A stretch of 64,000 nt of DNA from Cellvibrio sp. (GCA_016712405.1 JADJRD010000014.1:682001-746000), one strand, 5' to 3'. Counted from the first letter of the stretch, positions 47,386 to 57,995 are shown. Numbers and translations: made by a program. Notes: a model not told the origin generated them from the sequence alone.

Positions 47386-47817
47386 TCATAAATTTGTGGC
47401 ATGCAGGTTTGACTGCTGGTTTTGGTAAGTTTTAATAAAATCTGCGGTTTCAATTTTGCCAATTTCAACAAGATAGGGCTGTAGAGCGCCATCTTTATAC
47501 CATCCTCCCGATTTGTGTATTTTGCTTTCTCCAAAGCGGGTATCTAGGGGAATATATTGGAATGATCGGCATTTTTCGTCATTACATTTTTTGATGCTTA
47601 ATAGGATTTTGTCTTCTTTTTCACTGTTATTGTCAGTAAATTGAATCAAATACTGATTCTTTTCGGCAGGGCCATATCTGAGTAAATTGACCTGATAATT
47701 GTCTGCTTCATAACTATAAACAAATCGGCCTGCAATATCGTCTGGAGCCGGGGCACTTGTTTGATTGGCGGTTACAAGAGGAGAAATTAAGCTGAGTATG
47801 GTTATAAAAAATTTCAT
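47386..47817 (-). CDS. Small exported KKC-x4-C protein, copy 2
   Basis: 143 residues with a signal peptide (FFITILSLISPLVTA). It shares with the downstream gene FVYSYEADNYQVNLLRYGPA, KNQYLIQF, KKCNDEKC and GGWYKDGALQPYLVE in the same order and spacing, so the two are tandem duplicates that have diverged. AAGGA precedes the ATG. Function unknown. Confidence 0.75.
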   Translation of the reverse strand: MKFFITILSLISPLVTANQTSAPAPDDIAGRFVYSYEADNYQVNLLRYGPAEKNQYLIQFTDNNSEKEDKILLSIKKCNDEKCRSFQYIPLDTRFGESKIHKSGGWYKDGALQPYLVEIGKIETADFIKTYQNQQSNLHATNL

Positions 47818-48003
47818 TTTTTGTTCCTTTGATTGGCGGTGCCCATATTAAAGCGGCAAGCTGAATCGGGGATTAATGACAGCGCTAACAATGATGGAGG
47901 GCAACAATAGCGGTATTATGAGAAGGGGGTAGGGTTGAGGATAACCACACAAGACCTGCTTGGAGTCTTATGTGGTTCGAGGGGGGGATTACTCGGTGGC
48001 TTC

Positions 48004-48180
48004 TTACAGCTTTTTGCGGCGTTCTTCATCAGCATTCAAAATGGTGTCATTGACATCCTTCGCACCTTCAAGGGCTTTTTCTTGGGCATTGGTGAGGACG
48101 CCATCATGTTTGGTTTCTTTATCACTGCAGGCAGTTAATCCAACACAGCAGGCTATCAACAGGCTCATCAGGTATTTCAT
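48004..48180 (-). CDS. Small putative lipoprotein
   Basis: 58 residues. MKYLMSLLIACCVGLTACS is a lipoprotein signal with lipobox LTAC; the mature part is charged and helical (TNAQEKALEGAKDVND ... DEERRKKL). ATG 48180 has GGAG 6 nt upstream; a TTG four codons earlier is less likely. Similar short entericidin/osmotic-type lipoproteins are common and of unknown role. Confidence 0.65.
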   Translation of the reverse strand: MKYLMSLLIACCVGLTACSDKETKHDGVLTNAQEKALEGAKDVNDTILNADEERRKKL

Positions 48181-48221
48181 AAGGTTCTCCAAGAGATGAT
48201 TTGGGGTTGTTCGGTTTAATC

Positions 48222-48721
48222 CTAGTCTTTATATTCAATTTTTACTATGTAAAAAACGTCTTCGCCTTCTGGTTTTTTTAAAATGATTTCATCATCCAAT
48301 CGTTTTCCCAGCATGGCTTTTGCCAAGGGTGAATCCATACTGAGTTTTTGTTGGCTGAGATCAAATTCGTCTGGGCCAACGATGCGATAGGTTTTTTCAT
48401 TGTCGTCATCATCCGCCAGGGTAATCCAGGCGCCAAAAAAAACTTTATTTTTGTCATCAGGCAAACGATCAACAACCGTTAATGCTTCCAGTCGTTTTGT
48501 TAAAAAACGCACGCGTGAATCAATTTCACGTAAACGACGTTTGCCATAAATGTAATCGCCATTTTCACTTCTGTCGCCATTTTTGCGGCTTCATGGACTG
48601 TTTGTGTTACTTGTGGGCGTTCAATTTTCCACAATTGAGTGAGCTCATCTTTTAATTTTTTAAAACCCTCTGCGGTTATATAAGTTGAACCTTTAGGGCT
48701 GGGCGGGCGCCAACGACTCAT
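48222..48721 (-). CDS. greB: GreB, transcript cleavage factor (one-base frameshift)
   Basis: Rescues backtracked RNA polymerase by stimulating transcript cleavage. The N-terminal coiled coil starts ITAEGFKKLKDELTQLW, and the C-domain has IVGPDEFDLSQQKLSMDSPL and the SPLAKAMLGK loop. The frame breaks after EAAK: one more T in the plus-strand run 48580-48584 gives NGDRSENGDYIYGKRRLREI, which contains the acidic tip residues, and 166 residues in total. Start ATG overlaps the S9 peptidase stop (ATGA). Confidence 0.93.
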
Positions 48722-50594
48722 ATTCCATCCCCTAAAAATTGTTGATAAAAAGATAATTCTTTTTCATACAGTATTTTGATGTTATTGGCTTGTCGAAACC
48801 CGTGGCCTTCTTCTGCAAAAGCCACATATTCGACGGGAATATTTTTTGCTTGAGCGCATTGACCATAGCTTCTGCCTGTTCGGGTGGAACAACCTTATCT
48901 TGCAAGCCTTGAAAAAATATCACCGGACAATTTAATTGATTAATGTGATAAATCGGTGAGCGTGCGATATAAAGATCACGCATTTTAGGGTATTCACCAA
49001 TCAGATTATCCAGATAGTGAGCTTCGAATTTGTGAGTGTCTTTTGCCAGTGCTTCCAAATCACCTATGCCGTATAAACTGCATCCTATAGAAAAAGTTTC
49101 TGTAAAAGTGAGTGCCGCTAAAACAGTAAATCCGCCCGCGCTGGAGCCGCGAATAATCGTTTTTTTCGGATCGGTCCAGCCTTGTGAAATCGCATATTCT
49201 GCAGCGCTGCAAACATCGGCTACATCTTTTATGCCCCAAAAATGCTGTAACGAATCACGATATTGTCTTCCATAACCGGTACTGCCGCGATAATTCACAT
49301 CAATCACCGCGAAGCCTCGGTTGGTCCAATATTGTATTTTGATATTAAATCCAGTTTCACATGCGCCTGTCGGTCCGCCGTGACATAAAACGATTAAGGG
49401 AGGCTTGTTATTTAAGTTGCAACTGATGGAAGTGTTAGTCGGTGGATAATAAAAACCGTAAGCTGTTTCACCATCCTTTGTTGGAAATTCAATCGCTTTT
49501 GCTTTGGCAATATCAGTCGGGTGGAGATCTTGTTTGTTTTCGGTAATCGCTGTTAGGGATTTATTCTGGTAAATAAAAATCCGATTGGATTCAGTCGCAC
49601 TGTTAGCAATAAATGCTGCTTGTCCATTATGAGTTGTAATGCTGCTGATATCGCAAAAAATATGTTCTATGGGAACAAATTGATGAGTGACGGTATCCAC
49701 TGTGGCGATATTCCATTGTCCATTTTGGGTATAACAACAAAAGATTTCCTGGTCATTTAAAAAGCTGTAAGTGCTCATGCCAAAGACCCATTGCGGTGTA
49801 GCAAATTCAGCATTCATTTCATAAATACAACGAACACTTGAGCCATTCCATGCATAGATGTTCCACCAGTTGTTGCGATCGGAAACAAAAAAGAGTTCGC
49901 CTCTGGATGACCATTGGGGTTGAAAAATGGATTCTGTCGTTGAACCGGCGATAATATGTTTTGAAGAAATATTGCCATGAATATCCATAGCGGCAACAAC
50001 ACAAGTGCTACCATCCCAAGGCATTTGTGGATGATTCCAAGTCAAATAACTGAGTTGCTTTCCGTTTGGTGAGACTTGCGGATTCGAATAAAAGTCGTTG
50101 CCTTCCACTAATACTTTGCAAGAGCCACTTTGTAAATTAATGGCAATAATTTCACTTGTTGGGTGTTGATTAGAAATTTGACAATTTTCGCGTACTGCAA
50201 TCAATTGTTGATGATGCGAATCAATAATCAAGTCTGCATAACGATAGGGACCTTCGGATGAAATTTGTTGGGTATTCTGAGTGGGAGAATTAAATCGATA
50301 AATGGCTTGATCCGAATCTTTGACAAAATAGATGTCTTCATCTGCCAGACAATAGCAGGAGCCGCCGTATTCCTGTGCGCGAGTACGAACACTAAAACTG
50401 GAAGGAAGAACTTCATAGGTCTGTTGGTCTTCATAACAAACCAAAACTGATCGTCCTTTTTCGTTTGGGCGTGTTTCCAGCCAATAAATTTTATTGTTAT
50501 AGGCTTTCACTTCACTGTAGCGAATAGATTGTGCGGTGAGATAATCGGTGCTAATCGATGAAGGCCAAAATCCGTAAGGGATCTTTTCTGTCAT
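48718..50594 (-). CDS. S9-family (prolyl oligopeptidase) peptidase (one-base frameshift)
   Basis: Two-domain enzyme: an N-terminal beta-propeller (about residues 1-370, with WSSRGELFFVSDRNNWWNIY) and a C-terminal alpha/beta hydrolase domain. The nucleophile Ser is in RGSSAGGFTVLA, the Asp in GLQDKVVPPEQA. The His motif GHGF appears only after repairing one base: one more T in the plus-strand run 48842-48847 converts KIFPSNMW to NIPVEYVAFAEEGHGF and runs to a TGA at 48718-48720 (625 residues). No signal peptide, so probably cytoplasmic; likely an oligopeptidase of the acylaminoacyl-peptidase type. Confidence 0.9.
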
Positions 50595-50662
50595 AAGGGT
50601 TTTTATTTCCTGTATATTCGGCTTTAATAAACCTTGGTCAAGGTTTCTCTGGATATCCTCGC

Positions 50663-51937
50663 ATGATATTACAAAAATTTATGCAACAACTACCCGATGT
50701 CAAATCTCCCGGTAATAACTGGTGGGTAGGATTCAGCGGTGGTTTGGATTCCACAGTGCTATTGCACCTGTTGAAATCATCTTGCCCGCATTGGCCTATC
50801 CGCGCTATTCATGTGAATCACCAAATATCGCCTAATGCTAATGATTGGCAGAGGCATTGCGAGCAGCTTTGTCAGCAATGGGGTGTAAATTTAATTGTTG
50901 AAAAAGTGTCTGTCAAAAATCAGGGGCATGGAATTGAAGATGCTGCCCGTTCAGCGCGTTATGCTGCTTTTAAAAAACATTTGATGCTTAATGATTATTT
51001 ATTAACGGCGCATCATGCTGATGACCAGGCTGAAACGCTTTTGTTACGTTTGTTGCGCGGTACGGGTTCTCGCGGATTAAGTGGGATTGCTGTGGAACGA
51101 GTGTTTGATCAGCGCCAGAATACTAAATTACTGCGTCCACTTTTGCCGTTTACACGCGATGAGATTTTGAGCTATGCCAATCAGCATCAGCTTCAATGGA
51201 TCGAAGATGAAAGCAATTTTTCTGAAGAATACGACCGCAATTATTTGCGATTACAAGTCATGCCTTTATTGCAATCCCGATGGCCAAAGTTTCAACTAAA
51301 ATTTAATCAAACCGCACAACTCTGTGCGGAAACTGAAACACTTTTAACTGAAATGGCAGCGACTGATTTGCAAGCTATTAATTTACGCGATGAGCGTATA
51401 GGTAAAAGTATCAATCGGGAACTTTTTTTCCAATTATCAATTCCCAGACAGCACAATTTATTGCGTTATTGGCTGTCAATTCAGGGGTATTCAGTTCCTG
51501 AGCAACAGCATTGGCAGCAAATTGAATCGCAAATTTTTTCGGAAAAAACGGATTCTAGTATTAATCTGCAATGGGGCAATGTCTCTTTGCGGGTTTATCA
51601 GAATAAAATTTTTGCTTTGCCATTGATATTGCCTGAATTAACCTTAAGTATGACTCACTCTATCGCTGATACATCCACAAAATTATTGCGATCTGATTTG
51701 CCCAATATTCACGTAGAAACACGAACTGGTGGTGAACGTTGTCGCCCTGCTGGCCGCAATCATTCACAAACGTTAAAGAAATGTTTGCAGGAATTTGGAT
51801 TGGAGCCTTGGTTACGTGATTGTGTCCCTTTAATTTATTCGGGGGATAATTTGGTTGCTGTTGGTGATTTGTGGGTTTGTGCGGAATACTTGGCAGAAAA
51901 AAATCAACAGGGATTAAAACTGGTTTGGTCTGTTTGA
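50663..51937 (+). CDS. tilS: TilS, tRNA(Ile)-lysidine synthetase
   Basis: Makes lysidine at C34 of the tRNA reading AUA. The PP-loop SGGLDSTVLLHLL is near residue 25, and AHHADDQAETLLLRLLRGTG and the later TGGERCRPAGRNHSQTLKK (substrate-binding domain) are present. 424 residues. Divergent from the S9 peptidase gene. Confidence 0.94.
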   Translation: MILQKFMQQLPDVKSPGNNWWVGFSGGLDSTVLLHLLKSSCPHWPIRAIHVNHQISPNANDWQRHCEQLCQQWGVNLIVEKVSVKNQGHGIEDAARSARYAAFKKHLMLNDYLLTAHHADDQAETLLLRLLRGTGSRGLSGIAVERVFDQRQNTKLLRPLLPFTRDEILSYANQHQLQWIEDESNFSEEYDRNYLRLQVMPLLQSRWPKFQLKFNQTAQLCAETETLLTEMAATDLQAINLRDERIGKSINRELFFQLSIPRQHNLLRYWLSIQGYSVPEQQHWQQIESQIFSEKTDSSINLQWGNVSLRVYQNKIFALPLILPELTLSMTHSIADTSTKLLRSDLPNIHVETRTGGERCRPAGRNHSQTLKKCLQEFGLEPWLRDCVPLIYSGDNLVAVGDLWVCAEYLAEKNQQGLKLVWSV

Positions 51938-51947
51938 AGATTTAACG

Positions 51948-51973
51948 CACTTGCCGACAATAATCGGCAAGTG
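51948..51973. terminator. Hairpin after tilS
   Basis: A perfect 10-bp stem CACTTGCCGA / TCGGCAAGTG with a 6-nt loop, 10 nt past the tilS stop and between convergent genes. It has no long T-run on either side, so it may act with Rho or as an RNA-stabilising end. Confidence 0.55.
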
Positions 51974-51985
51974 TGTTGGTCGTAA

Positions 51986-52349
51986 TTAATGGGTTTGACT
52001 CACAGCAAATAAGTTGCGGTAAACAATAGCAAAAGCCAGACTACCAAAAGGCAAACTCCAGATTAAACCAATACCCAACGGAATCATACTGACCAGAACA
52101 ATTACAAAAATAACAATAAATGAGGGCAACAGAAGTACCGGCAATAAACTCAGTGATTCCTCCCAAAATTGCCGCAATCACAATATAAATTATCAGTGCT
52201 CCCCAAAAAGATCCTTTAAAGCCTTTGGTCAGTTGCCATGCTTCATTCATGACATTTTCTATTGTCCAGTCAGGATTTAATTCGTGAGATGATTGATTGG
52301 GAACTTCAAGATTACTTGCTGGAGCTTGATAGGGGTTATTGCCAGACAT
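51986..52349 (-). pseudogene. Decayed polytopic membrane protein gene (internal deletion)
   Basis: The N-terminal part (MSGNNPYQAPASNLE... EAWQLTKGFKGSFWGALI) and a C-terminal part in another frame (SMIPLGIGLIWSLPFGSLAF, then VYRNLFAV) look like the two ends of one membrane-protein family whose members are about 230 residues. Here only about 120 remain: the middle, including several helices, is gone, and the ends are out of frame near 52120-52180. The span (364 nt) is one base more than a multiple of three, unlike the one-base losses elsewhere. The family assignment is from memory of its N- and C-terminal signatures. Confidence 0.5.
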
Positions 52350-52427
52350 GTCCTGTCTCCTGTTATTTGTGGAGCGCGAAATAAATCATTTATGAGGATG
52401 CTTGTCAATCAAGTTGTTTTAAATAAA

Positions 52428-52449
52428 AAAGGACGCCAAAGCGTCCTTT
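52428..52449 (-). terminator. Bidirectional-type terminator after the FG-GAP gene
   Basis: Stem AAAGGACGC / GCGTCCTTT (9 bp, 4-nt loop). On the minus strand it is followed by TTTTTTATTT, the form of an intrinsic terminator, 17 nt past the stop codon at 52467. Confidence 0.8.
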
Positions 52450-52466
52450 ACTTAATTAGAGTTTGA

Positions 52467-54787
52467 TTAGTAAATGTAAACGGCGCCAGTAGCTTCTCGG
52501 GACACAGAGGAGGCGCTGGATGATTGGCTGGTAGCGACACCTAACTTACGATGAGCGCCCACAGTTAGGGTTTTTCCATCATCAGATAGAGCGGCGTGTG
52601 TACCGAATCTATCTTGCGCTTGTGTGTCGCTTGCTTTGACGTAAGCGGATTGAGTCCATTGCAAAGCACTGCGTTTGAAAATATACATTGCGCCTGCACT
52701 AGTCGCTTCAGTATTGCCGGGGTTTCCATTAATGCCGATGGCGTTACTACTTTCAAATTGTGAGCCTACTGCTAATACATCACCATTTGCTGATAATTTT
52801 ACTTCTGCACCAAATGCATAATTAGCCAGTTTAACTTCAGGCTTTAAGAATGCTTGTTGGGTCCATTGGTTGTCAGTTTTAACAAAAATATAGGCGGCGC
52901 CAGAATTTACAAGATTTAAATCAAAACTTTCTGTCAGCGTTGAATTATTAACAATGCCTAGATTGTTGTAATCACCTGTTGCACCGACTACTAGAGTAGA
53001 AGCGTCATCGGAAATATCGACACTGGCACCAAATGCTGATCCTGGAATTCGAGTAGCAGGTTTTAAATAATGCGTTTGTGCCCAGTCACCGTTTGTTCGA
53101 TTGAACAAATAGGCAGCTCCGTTATTTAATCTTTTTGATTCCTGCAAAAACTTAGAGCAATCATCGTCATATTTGAAAGGATCTTTTGTGATGTAGTAAC
53201 AAGTATTTTCTTGATCTGTTCCATTGACGCCTGTGCTGCCACTGTCTTCGCCAGGTGCACCAACAACTAACCAATTTCCATCTTTTGAAAGAGCAATGCT
53301 GGTTCCAAATAAATCTCCTGATTCAGCTTGTTGTCGGCCTTGTGCTGTAGTGATAAGTATTTCACCTTCAGCATTGGAAGCTTTGATAAAGGATTCCGAC
53401 TCCCATCCGTTATCGGTTTTCACGAATGTAAAAACAGCACCTGAGTATCTGCCGCCTCGAGTATTTGCAGCGGAGGAGGAACTGGAGGAGCTTGATGAGG
53501 AAGATGAGCTTACTGATGAGGTAGAGCTGGCGCTCGTGCTCACTGTCGAGTCAAGCTCTGAATAATCCAAACAGGCTTGGCTTGAGCTGGAAAAGTTATC
53601 AATGGAAAAAGTATCAACCATTTGAAATAAATCTTGTGTTGTGCCTACGGCGATAGTTTTTCCGTCTCCAGAAATCGCAGTGATTCACCGAACAAAAGTT
53701 CGTGATCCAGATTGATATAGGTTTTTGTGAAAGATGGCTTGATATAGGCATCTTGAGTCCAGTCCTGACCGTTACGCTTGAACACATAAACCGCCCCAAG
53801 GTTGTACTCTATGCCGATAATAATAAGTTCGTTAGTTGCCAGTGAGGATGAGCTGTCTGATGAGCTCGACAAAGAGGACGAAAGACTGGAAGCCGAACTG
53901 CTTGCCACTGTGTTGTAAAAGGTCACTTCATGATTTGCTTGATTACAATTGACACCGTATGAAGGGCTGTCTTCATGAATGGCAGACACGGCCAAGGTAT
54001 TGCCGTCATCTGAAATCGCTACTTTGTAGCCAAAACGATCGTTTGGAAAATAGCGTGATGGATTTACGCTAGGTTGTTCAGTATTGGACGCTTTCAAATA
54101 GGCTTGTTGTACCCAAAGTCCATTCTGGTTAACAAACACATAAACAGCTCCTGAGTCCTGACTGGTATTACTGGTTTCGTCGCCGTTGACACCGGTAGCA
54201 TTGCTGTCTTCAGCTGGCGCGCCTACAGCTAAGGTTTGTCCATCACCGGAGAGTGCGATACTCCAACCAAAAAAGTCATTGGCTTCACCCTTTGATGCCC
54301 TTACCAAGCCAATCGATTTGATCATTTCTGTGGCGGTGTAGGTGTTGTTAGAGTTTTGGCAAACATCATTCGCGTCACACCATTGCACCAAATAGCGGGT
54401 ATTTATCCAGTCATGTAAGTGCACGGAAACGGTGTCAGTTGCTGAAGTCCCTGTAATGTTTCCGCCGAGAGTGATGAATCCGCCGCCATCATTTTTCAAG
54501 AGTTTGTAATAAGACGCGCCATCAACAGGTGACCAGCTGAAACTAAGGGTTTTTGCCAAGGGTGCGTCCACTTTCACACTGGGCCAAGTTCCTGTGCCAT
54601 TGCTGGAAAAGGCGACACTGCTATAACTGTAAGTAAAAGAACTGCTTGAGCTGGACTTATTCCCTCCATCCCCACCACCACAGCCGATCAAGACTAAACA
54701 AGTTGAGATTAGGCTTAATGTCATTAAGTGTTTGAAAGATAAAAATAAATGGGTGAAGGATCCAGGTAAAAAACAGGTGATACGCAT
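52467..54787 (-). CDS. Lipoprotein with seven FG-GAP-type repeats and serine-rich loops (one-base frameshift)
   Basis: Exported lipoprotein (lipobox VLIGCGGG, signal from ATG 54787). An FN3-like segment (SFSWSPVDGASYYKLL) is followed by seven repeats, each with a strand like ALSGDGQTLAVGAPAEDS, a loop, and GAVYVF (GA[VAM][YF]x[FY]); seven such endings are countable, the last being the C-terminus (GAVYIY). Seven repeats suit a closed seven-bladed propeller. The loops of repeats 2, 3 and 7 are filled with Ser runs. The frame breaks inside repeat 3; one extra base at 53678 joins ESL to AISGDGKTIAVG. About 773 residues after repair. A role in surface binding is likely but not shown. Confidence 0.8.
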
Positions 54788-55103
54788 GCGGTAATATTCC
54801 GGGATAAAAAACTGGTCGGTGATTCTCTGTGTACTGGCAATCGCTGTCAATTCAAATTGTGTAGATCTGTGTGCAACTTAAGTTGGTTCAACAGGTCATT
54901 GGAAGACGGATTTCAGGTTTTGCTTCTGACCAGATGCCAAGGGATTTGTTCAATGTGGAAATTGGTAATTTTCCTGGGTCGATTCGGTTCCTTTCCGTAA
55001 CAGCTCATCCGAAGTGGGTTGATTTGCTTGAACTGTCATAATTTCCCAGTAGACTCGCGCCCTCGTTTCACTGGTAAACAACAACAAGATTAAGGAATGG
55101 CAC

Positions 55104-55493
55104 ATGCCTAATCAATTAATGCTGTCGCGCTTTGCTGTCAACACTTTGCAGAATCGCTTGGGGCAGGATGTGGAGTTGCATCTTTTTCACCAGCCTTTAC
55201 AAGGGCGCGATCTGATATTTATTTTAGCCCCGCGACAGGCTTCCAGTTTTGTGGGCAAAAACGCAGAACCTTTTGCGTTTCAGTTGCGAGAGAAATTTCA
55301 ACTGGATCCTCATCAAATGGATCTCATTGAGGTTCGTGAAACTTATGGTGCAATACAACTCTTTCGATGGCGCTTCGAGTGGGTTGGGCAATCACCAGTA
55401 ACCTCTCGTTCTGAGGAAGTGACTTCCCCTAGCCAGCGTAAACATTTATTACAATGGATCGCGGTGAATGAGTCTGCCGTAGGTCTTGGTTGA
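55104..55493 (+). CDS. Hypothetical protein
   Basis: 129 residues, not recognised. AAGGA lies 7 nt before the ATG. The sequence is soluble, without signal peptide or membrane segment, with two apparently structured stretches (RLGQDVELHLFHQPLQGRDL, PHQMDLIEVRETYGAIQLF) and a Ser/Thr-rich tail. It stands alone, 250 nt from the FG-GAP gene and followed by 176 nt of non-coding sequence. Confidence 0.55.
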   Translation: MPNQLMLSRFAVNTLQNRLGQDVELHLFHQPLQGRDLIFILAPRQASSFVGKNAEPFAFQLREKFQLDPHQMDLIEVRETYGAIQLFRWRFEWVGQSPVTSRSEEVTSPSQRKHLLQWIAVNESAVGLG

Positions 55494-55669
55494 TTTTTTT
55501 GACAAACTCAGTACCCAATTTGGAAATAATAAGAACAGGAAGATGAACGCAAGCGCGTTGTCTGTGGCATTTTTTTATTAAACCTATCAGTGAGTTCACT
55601 CTTCACATGTTGTATTTTTGTTGATGATAGTCATTGATTAATAATGAATAAAAACCATGGGAGAGAGTT

Positions 55670-56986
55670 GTGGACTTTGTCTATATTTTTATCTGCCTGT
55701 CAGTACTGATTTTGTTGATTGCCAAATGGCATGTTAACCCTTTCATTGCATTTCTGGTCGCCTCAATTTTAGGTGCTCTTTTATTGGGGGTTCCGCCGGA
55801 AAGAATTCCCACTACATTAAAACTGGGAATAGGGGATTTACTCGGGTCATTGGCGATTATTATTTGTTTGAGCGCTATGTTCGGCAAGTTGATTGCCGAC
55901 TCAGGTGCAGCACAGCAAATCAGCCAAACTTTGATTCGCGTCGCCGGTGAAAAATACATTCTGTGGGCTTTGTTGTTCAGTGGTTTTATTGTCGGTGTGC
56001 CGCTGTTTTACAATGTCGGATTCGTATTGCTCGTTCCCTTGGTTTTTTCCGTTGCCTATCAAACAAAATTACCCGCAATTTATCTGGGTGTACCACTATT
56101 GGCTGCGCTCTCGGTGACGCATGGATATTTACAGCCGCATCCTTCCCCCGCTGCCATGGTTCCGCAAGTTAATGCCGATATGGGGCTCACGATTATTTAT
56201 GGTTTGATAGTGGCGATTCCTGTGATGATTTTAGCTGGGCCGATATTTGCACGATTTGTACGTCACATTGATTCCAAACCGCTCGAAACTTTTAAGCCGC
56301 AAATGATGAGTGATGAGCAATTGCCATCGGTTGGAAAAAGTTTTTTCGTCGCTCTTTTACCTATCGCTTTAATTGCATTGGCTTCTTTGGTTGTGCATTG
56401 GTTTGATAAAGAATCGGCTGGTTATTCCTGGATGATTTTTTTGGGTGATCCCGGTGTTGTGATGTTAGTTATTTTGGCCTTAGCTACATGGATCTTAGGC
56501 GTCAGCCGTGGTGTTCCGCTCAAGCAAACTATGGGCAGCTATGCCTCGGCTATAAAAGATATTGCTCCGATATTGCTGATCATTGCCGGTGCAGGAGCAC
56601 TCAAACAAGTTTTTATCGACAGTGGTATCAATAAAGAGTTAGCTGATGGTATGCAATCCATTGATATCAACCCGTTAATTTTGGGGTGGATGATGGCGGC
56701 CTTGATTCGCGTGTGTCTTGGTTCTGCAACGGTTGCTGGTTTGACAGCGGCTGGAATCATGGCACCTTTGGTTTTGGCGAACCCTGACATTAATCCAAAC
56801 CTGATGGTGTTATCTTTGGGTGCAGGCAGTATGTTTTGTTCACATGTAAATGACTCGGGCTTCTGGATGGCCAAGGAGTATTTCAATCTCAGCCTTAAAG
56901 ATACTTTCAAAACATGGACTCTAATGGAAACCATAGTTGGGCTTGCAGGGCTGGTGGGTGTTTTACTCTTGGATATATGGGTCTAG
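55670..56986 (+). CDS. GntP-family gluconate/organic acid permease
   Basis: Polytopic proton symporter of about 12 helices, 438 residues. Landmarks: KWHVNPFIAFLVASILGALL near the N-terminus, VGVPLFYNVGFVLLVPL, SVTHGYLQPHPSPAAM and RVCLGSATVAGLTAAGI, followed by SHVNDSGFWM. Start is GTG 55670 behind GGGAGAGA. Substrates in this family are gluconate, idonate, serine or related acids; no catabolic gene is adjacent. Confidence 0.88.
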   Translation: MDFVYIFICLSVLILLIAKWHVNPFIAFLVASILGALLLGVPPERIPTTLKLGIGDLLGSLAIIICLSAMFGKLIADSGAAQQISQTLIRVAGEKYILWALLFSGFIVGVPLFYNVGFVLLVPLVFSVAYQTKLPAIYLGVPLLAALSVTHGYLQPHPSPAAMVPQVNADMGLTIIYGLIVAIPVMILAGPIFARFVRHIDSKPLETFKPQMMSDEQLPSVGKSFFVALLPIALIALASLVVHWFDKESAGYSWMIFLGDPGVVMLVILALATWILGVSRGVPLKQTMGSYASAIKDIAPILLIIAGAGALKQVFIDSGINKELADGMQSIDINPLILGWMMAALIRVCLGSATVAGLTAAGIMAPLVLANPDINPNLMVLSLGAGSMFCSHVNDSGFWMAKEYFNLSLKDTFKTWTLMETIVGLAGLVGVLLLDIWV

Positions 56987-56993
56987 TATAAAA

Positions 56994-57913
56994 TTAGCGA
57001 CTGATCTCTGAGCTCATAGATGCGACTAATTCTGTTAATAGAACCTCAATGAGTCGCAATCGCGGGTCATCTCTTTTTTCAGGTGCTTTTACACACCAAA
57101 CGGGTATTGCAGGCAAAGAATAGTCAGGAAGAATTCGGACCAATTGTCCGTTTTTGATTTTGTTATGGCTTCTGCATAGGGAAGAGTGCCAATACCTATT
57201 CCCGACACTATTGCCCGCGCTCGTGTTCTTACATCATTCGATTTGAATCGTGATTTAGGTGTGATTAAAACTTCCGTACCGTTTTTTGCACAGAGTTTGA
57301 GCTGCGAAGGAGTTTGTTTTTGCCAGGATAAAATGTAGTTAAATTTTAATAAGTCATCGGGTGATTGAATCATTGTTGGATCGGAAATATAACTGCTGGC
57401 AGCGCAAAGGCAAAAAATAACATCTCCAATTCGTTTGGCCGCAAGAGAAGAGTCTGGCAAGTCGCCTATGACAAGCGCTAAATCAATCCCTTCCTGGACT
57501 ATGTCTATAGGTTCATCACTCACAAATAATTGAATTTCCAATTGCGAATGTTGCTGTACTAATTCTGCCAGCTTTTCGACAATGCCAAATTCTACCGTGG
57601 TAGTGCGAACTGCCAGACGAATGGCGCCGGAGATTGTGGCTTGGTTTTGGTTAATGTCGTTGGCGAGTTTGTCGAATCCAGCTAATAAATCCGCTGATCG
57701 ATTAAATAACAATTGACCTTCATCTGTGAGGGAAATTTGCCGTGTGGTTCGATTGAGCAGTTTGACGCCTAATTGTTGTTCTAAAGAAGCTACTCTGCGA
57801 CTGATCAAATTAACAGGTAGTTGTAGTACGTCTGCGGCAGCGCTAAAGCCTTTGGATTTCACCACTTGATTGAAGATGCGAATCTCTTCCAGATTATTGA
57901 TGCTGGCAGTCAT
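56994..57913 (-). CDS. LysR-family transcriptional regulator (one-base frameshift)
   Basis: N-terminal HTH (EIRIFNQVVKSKGFSAAADV...SRRVASLEQQLGVKLLNRTT) and a LysR substrate-binding domain. The frame shifts after EAITK; one more T in the plus-strand run 57158-57161 restores IKNGQLVRILPDYSLPAIPV and leads to TAA at 56994-56996, giving 306 residues. It is divergent from the DUF1330 gene at 58036 with a candidate operator between them, so that gene is the likely target. Confidence 0.88.
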
Positions 57914-57995
57914 AATGAATTATCACAAAAAAGAAGAAACTGTTTTACTTGGAGTAATGTTTATTCGGTGGCGTTGGCTCTCTAGAATTTTGATT

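Noticed and set aside
53224..53565. Plus-strand open frame with a Glu-rich end
   Set aside because: It is the reverse reading of the poly-serine tract of the FG-GAP gene.
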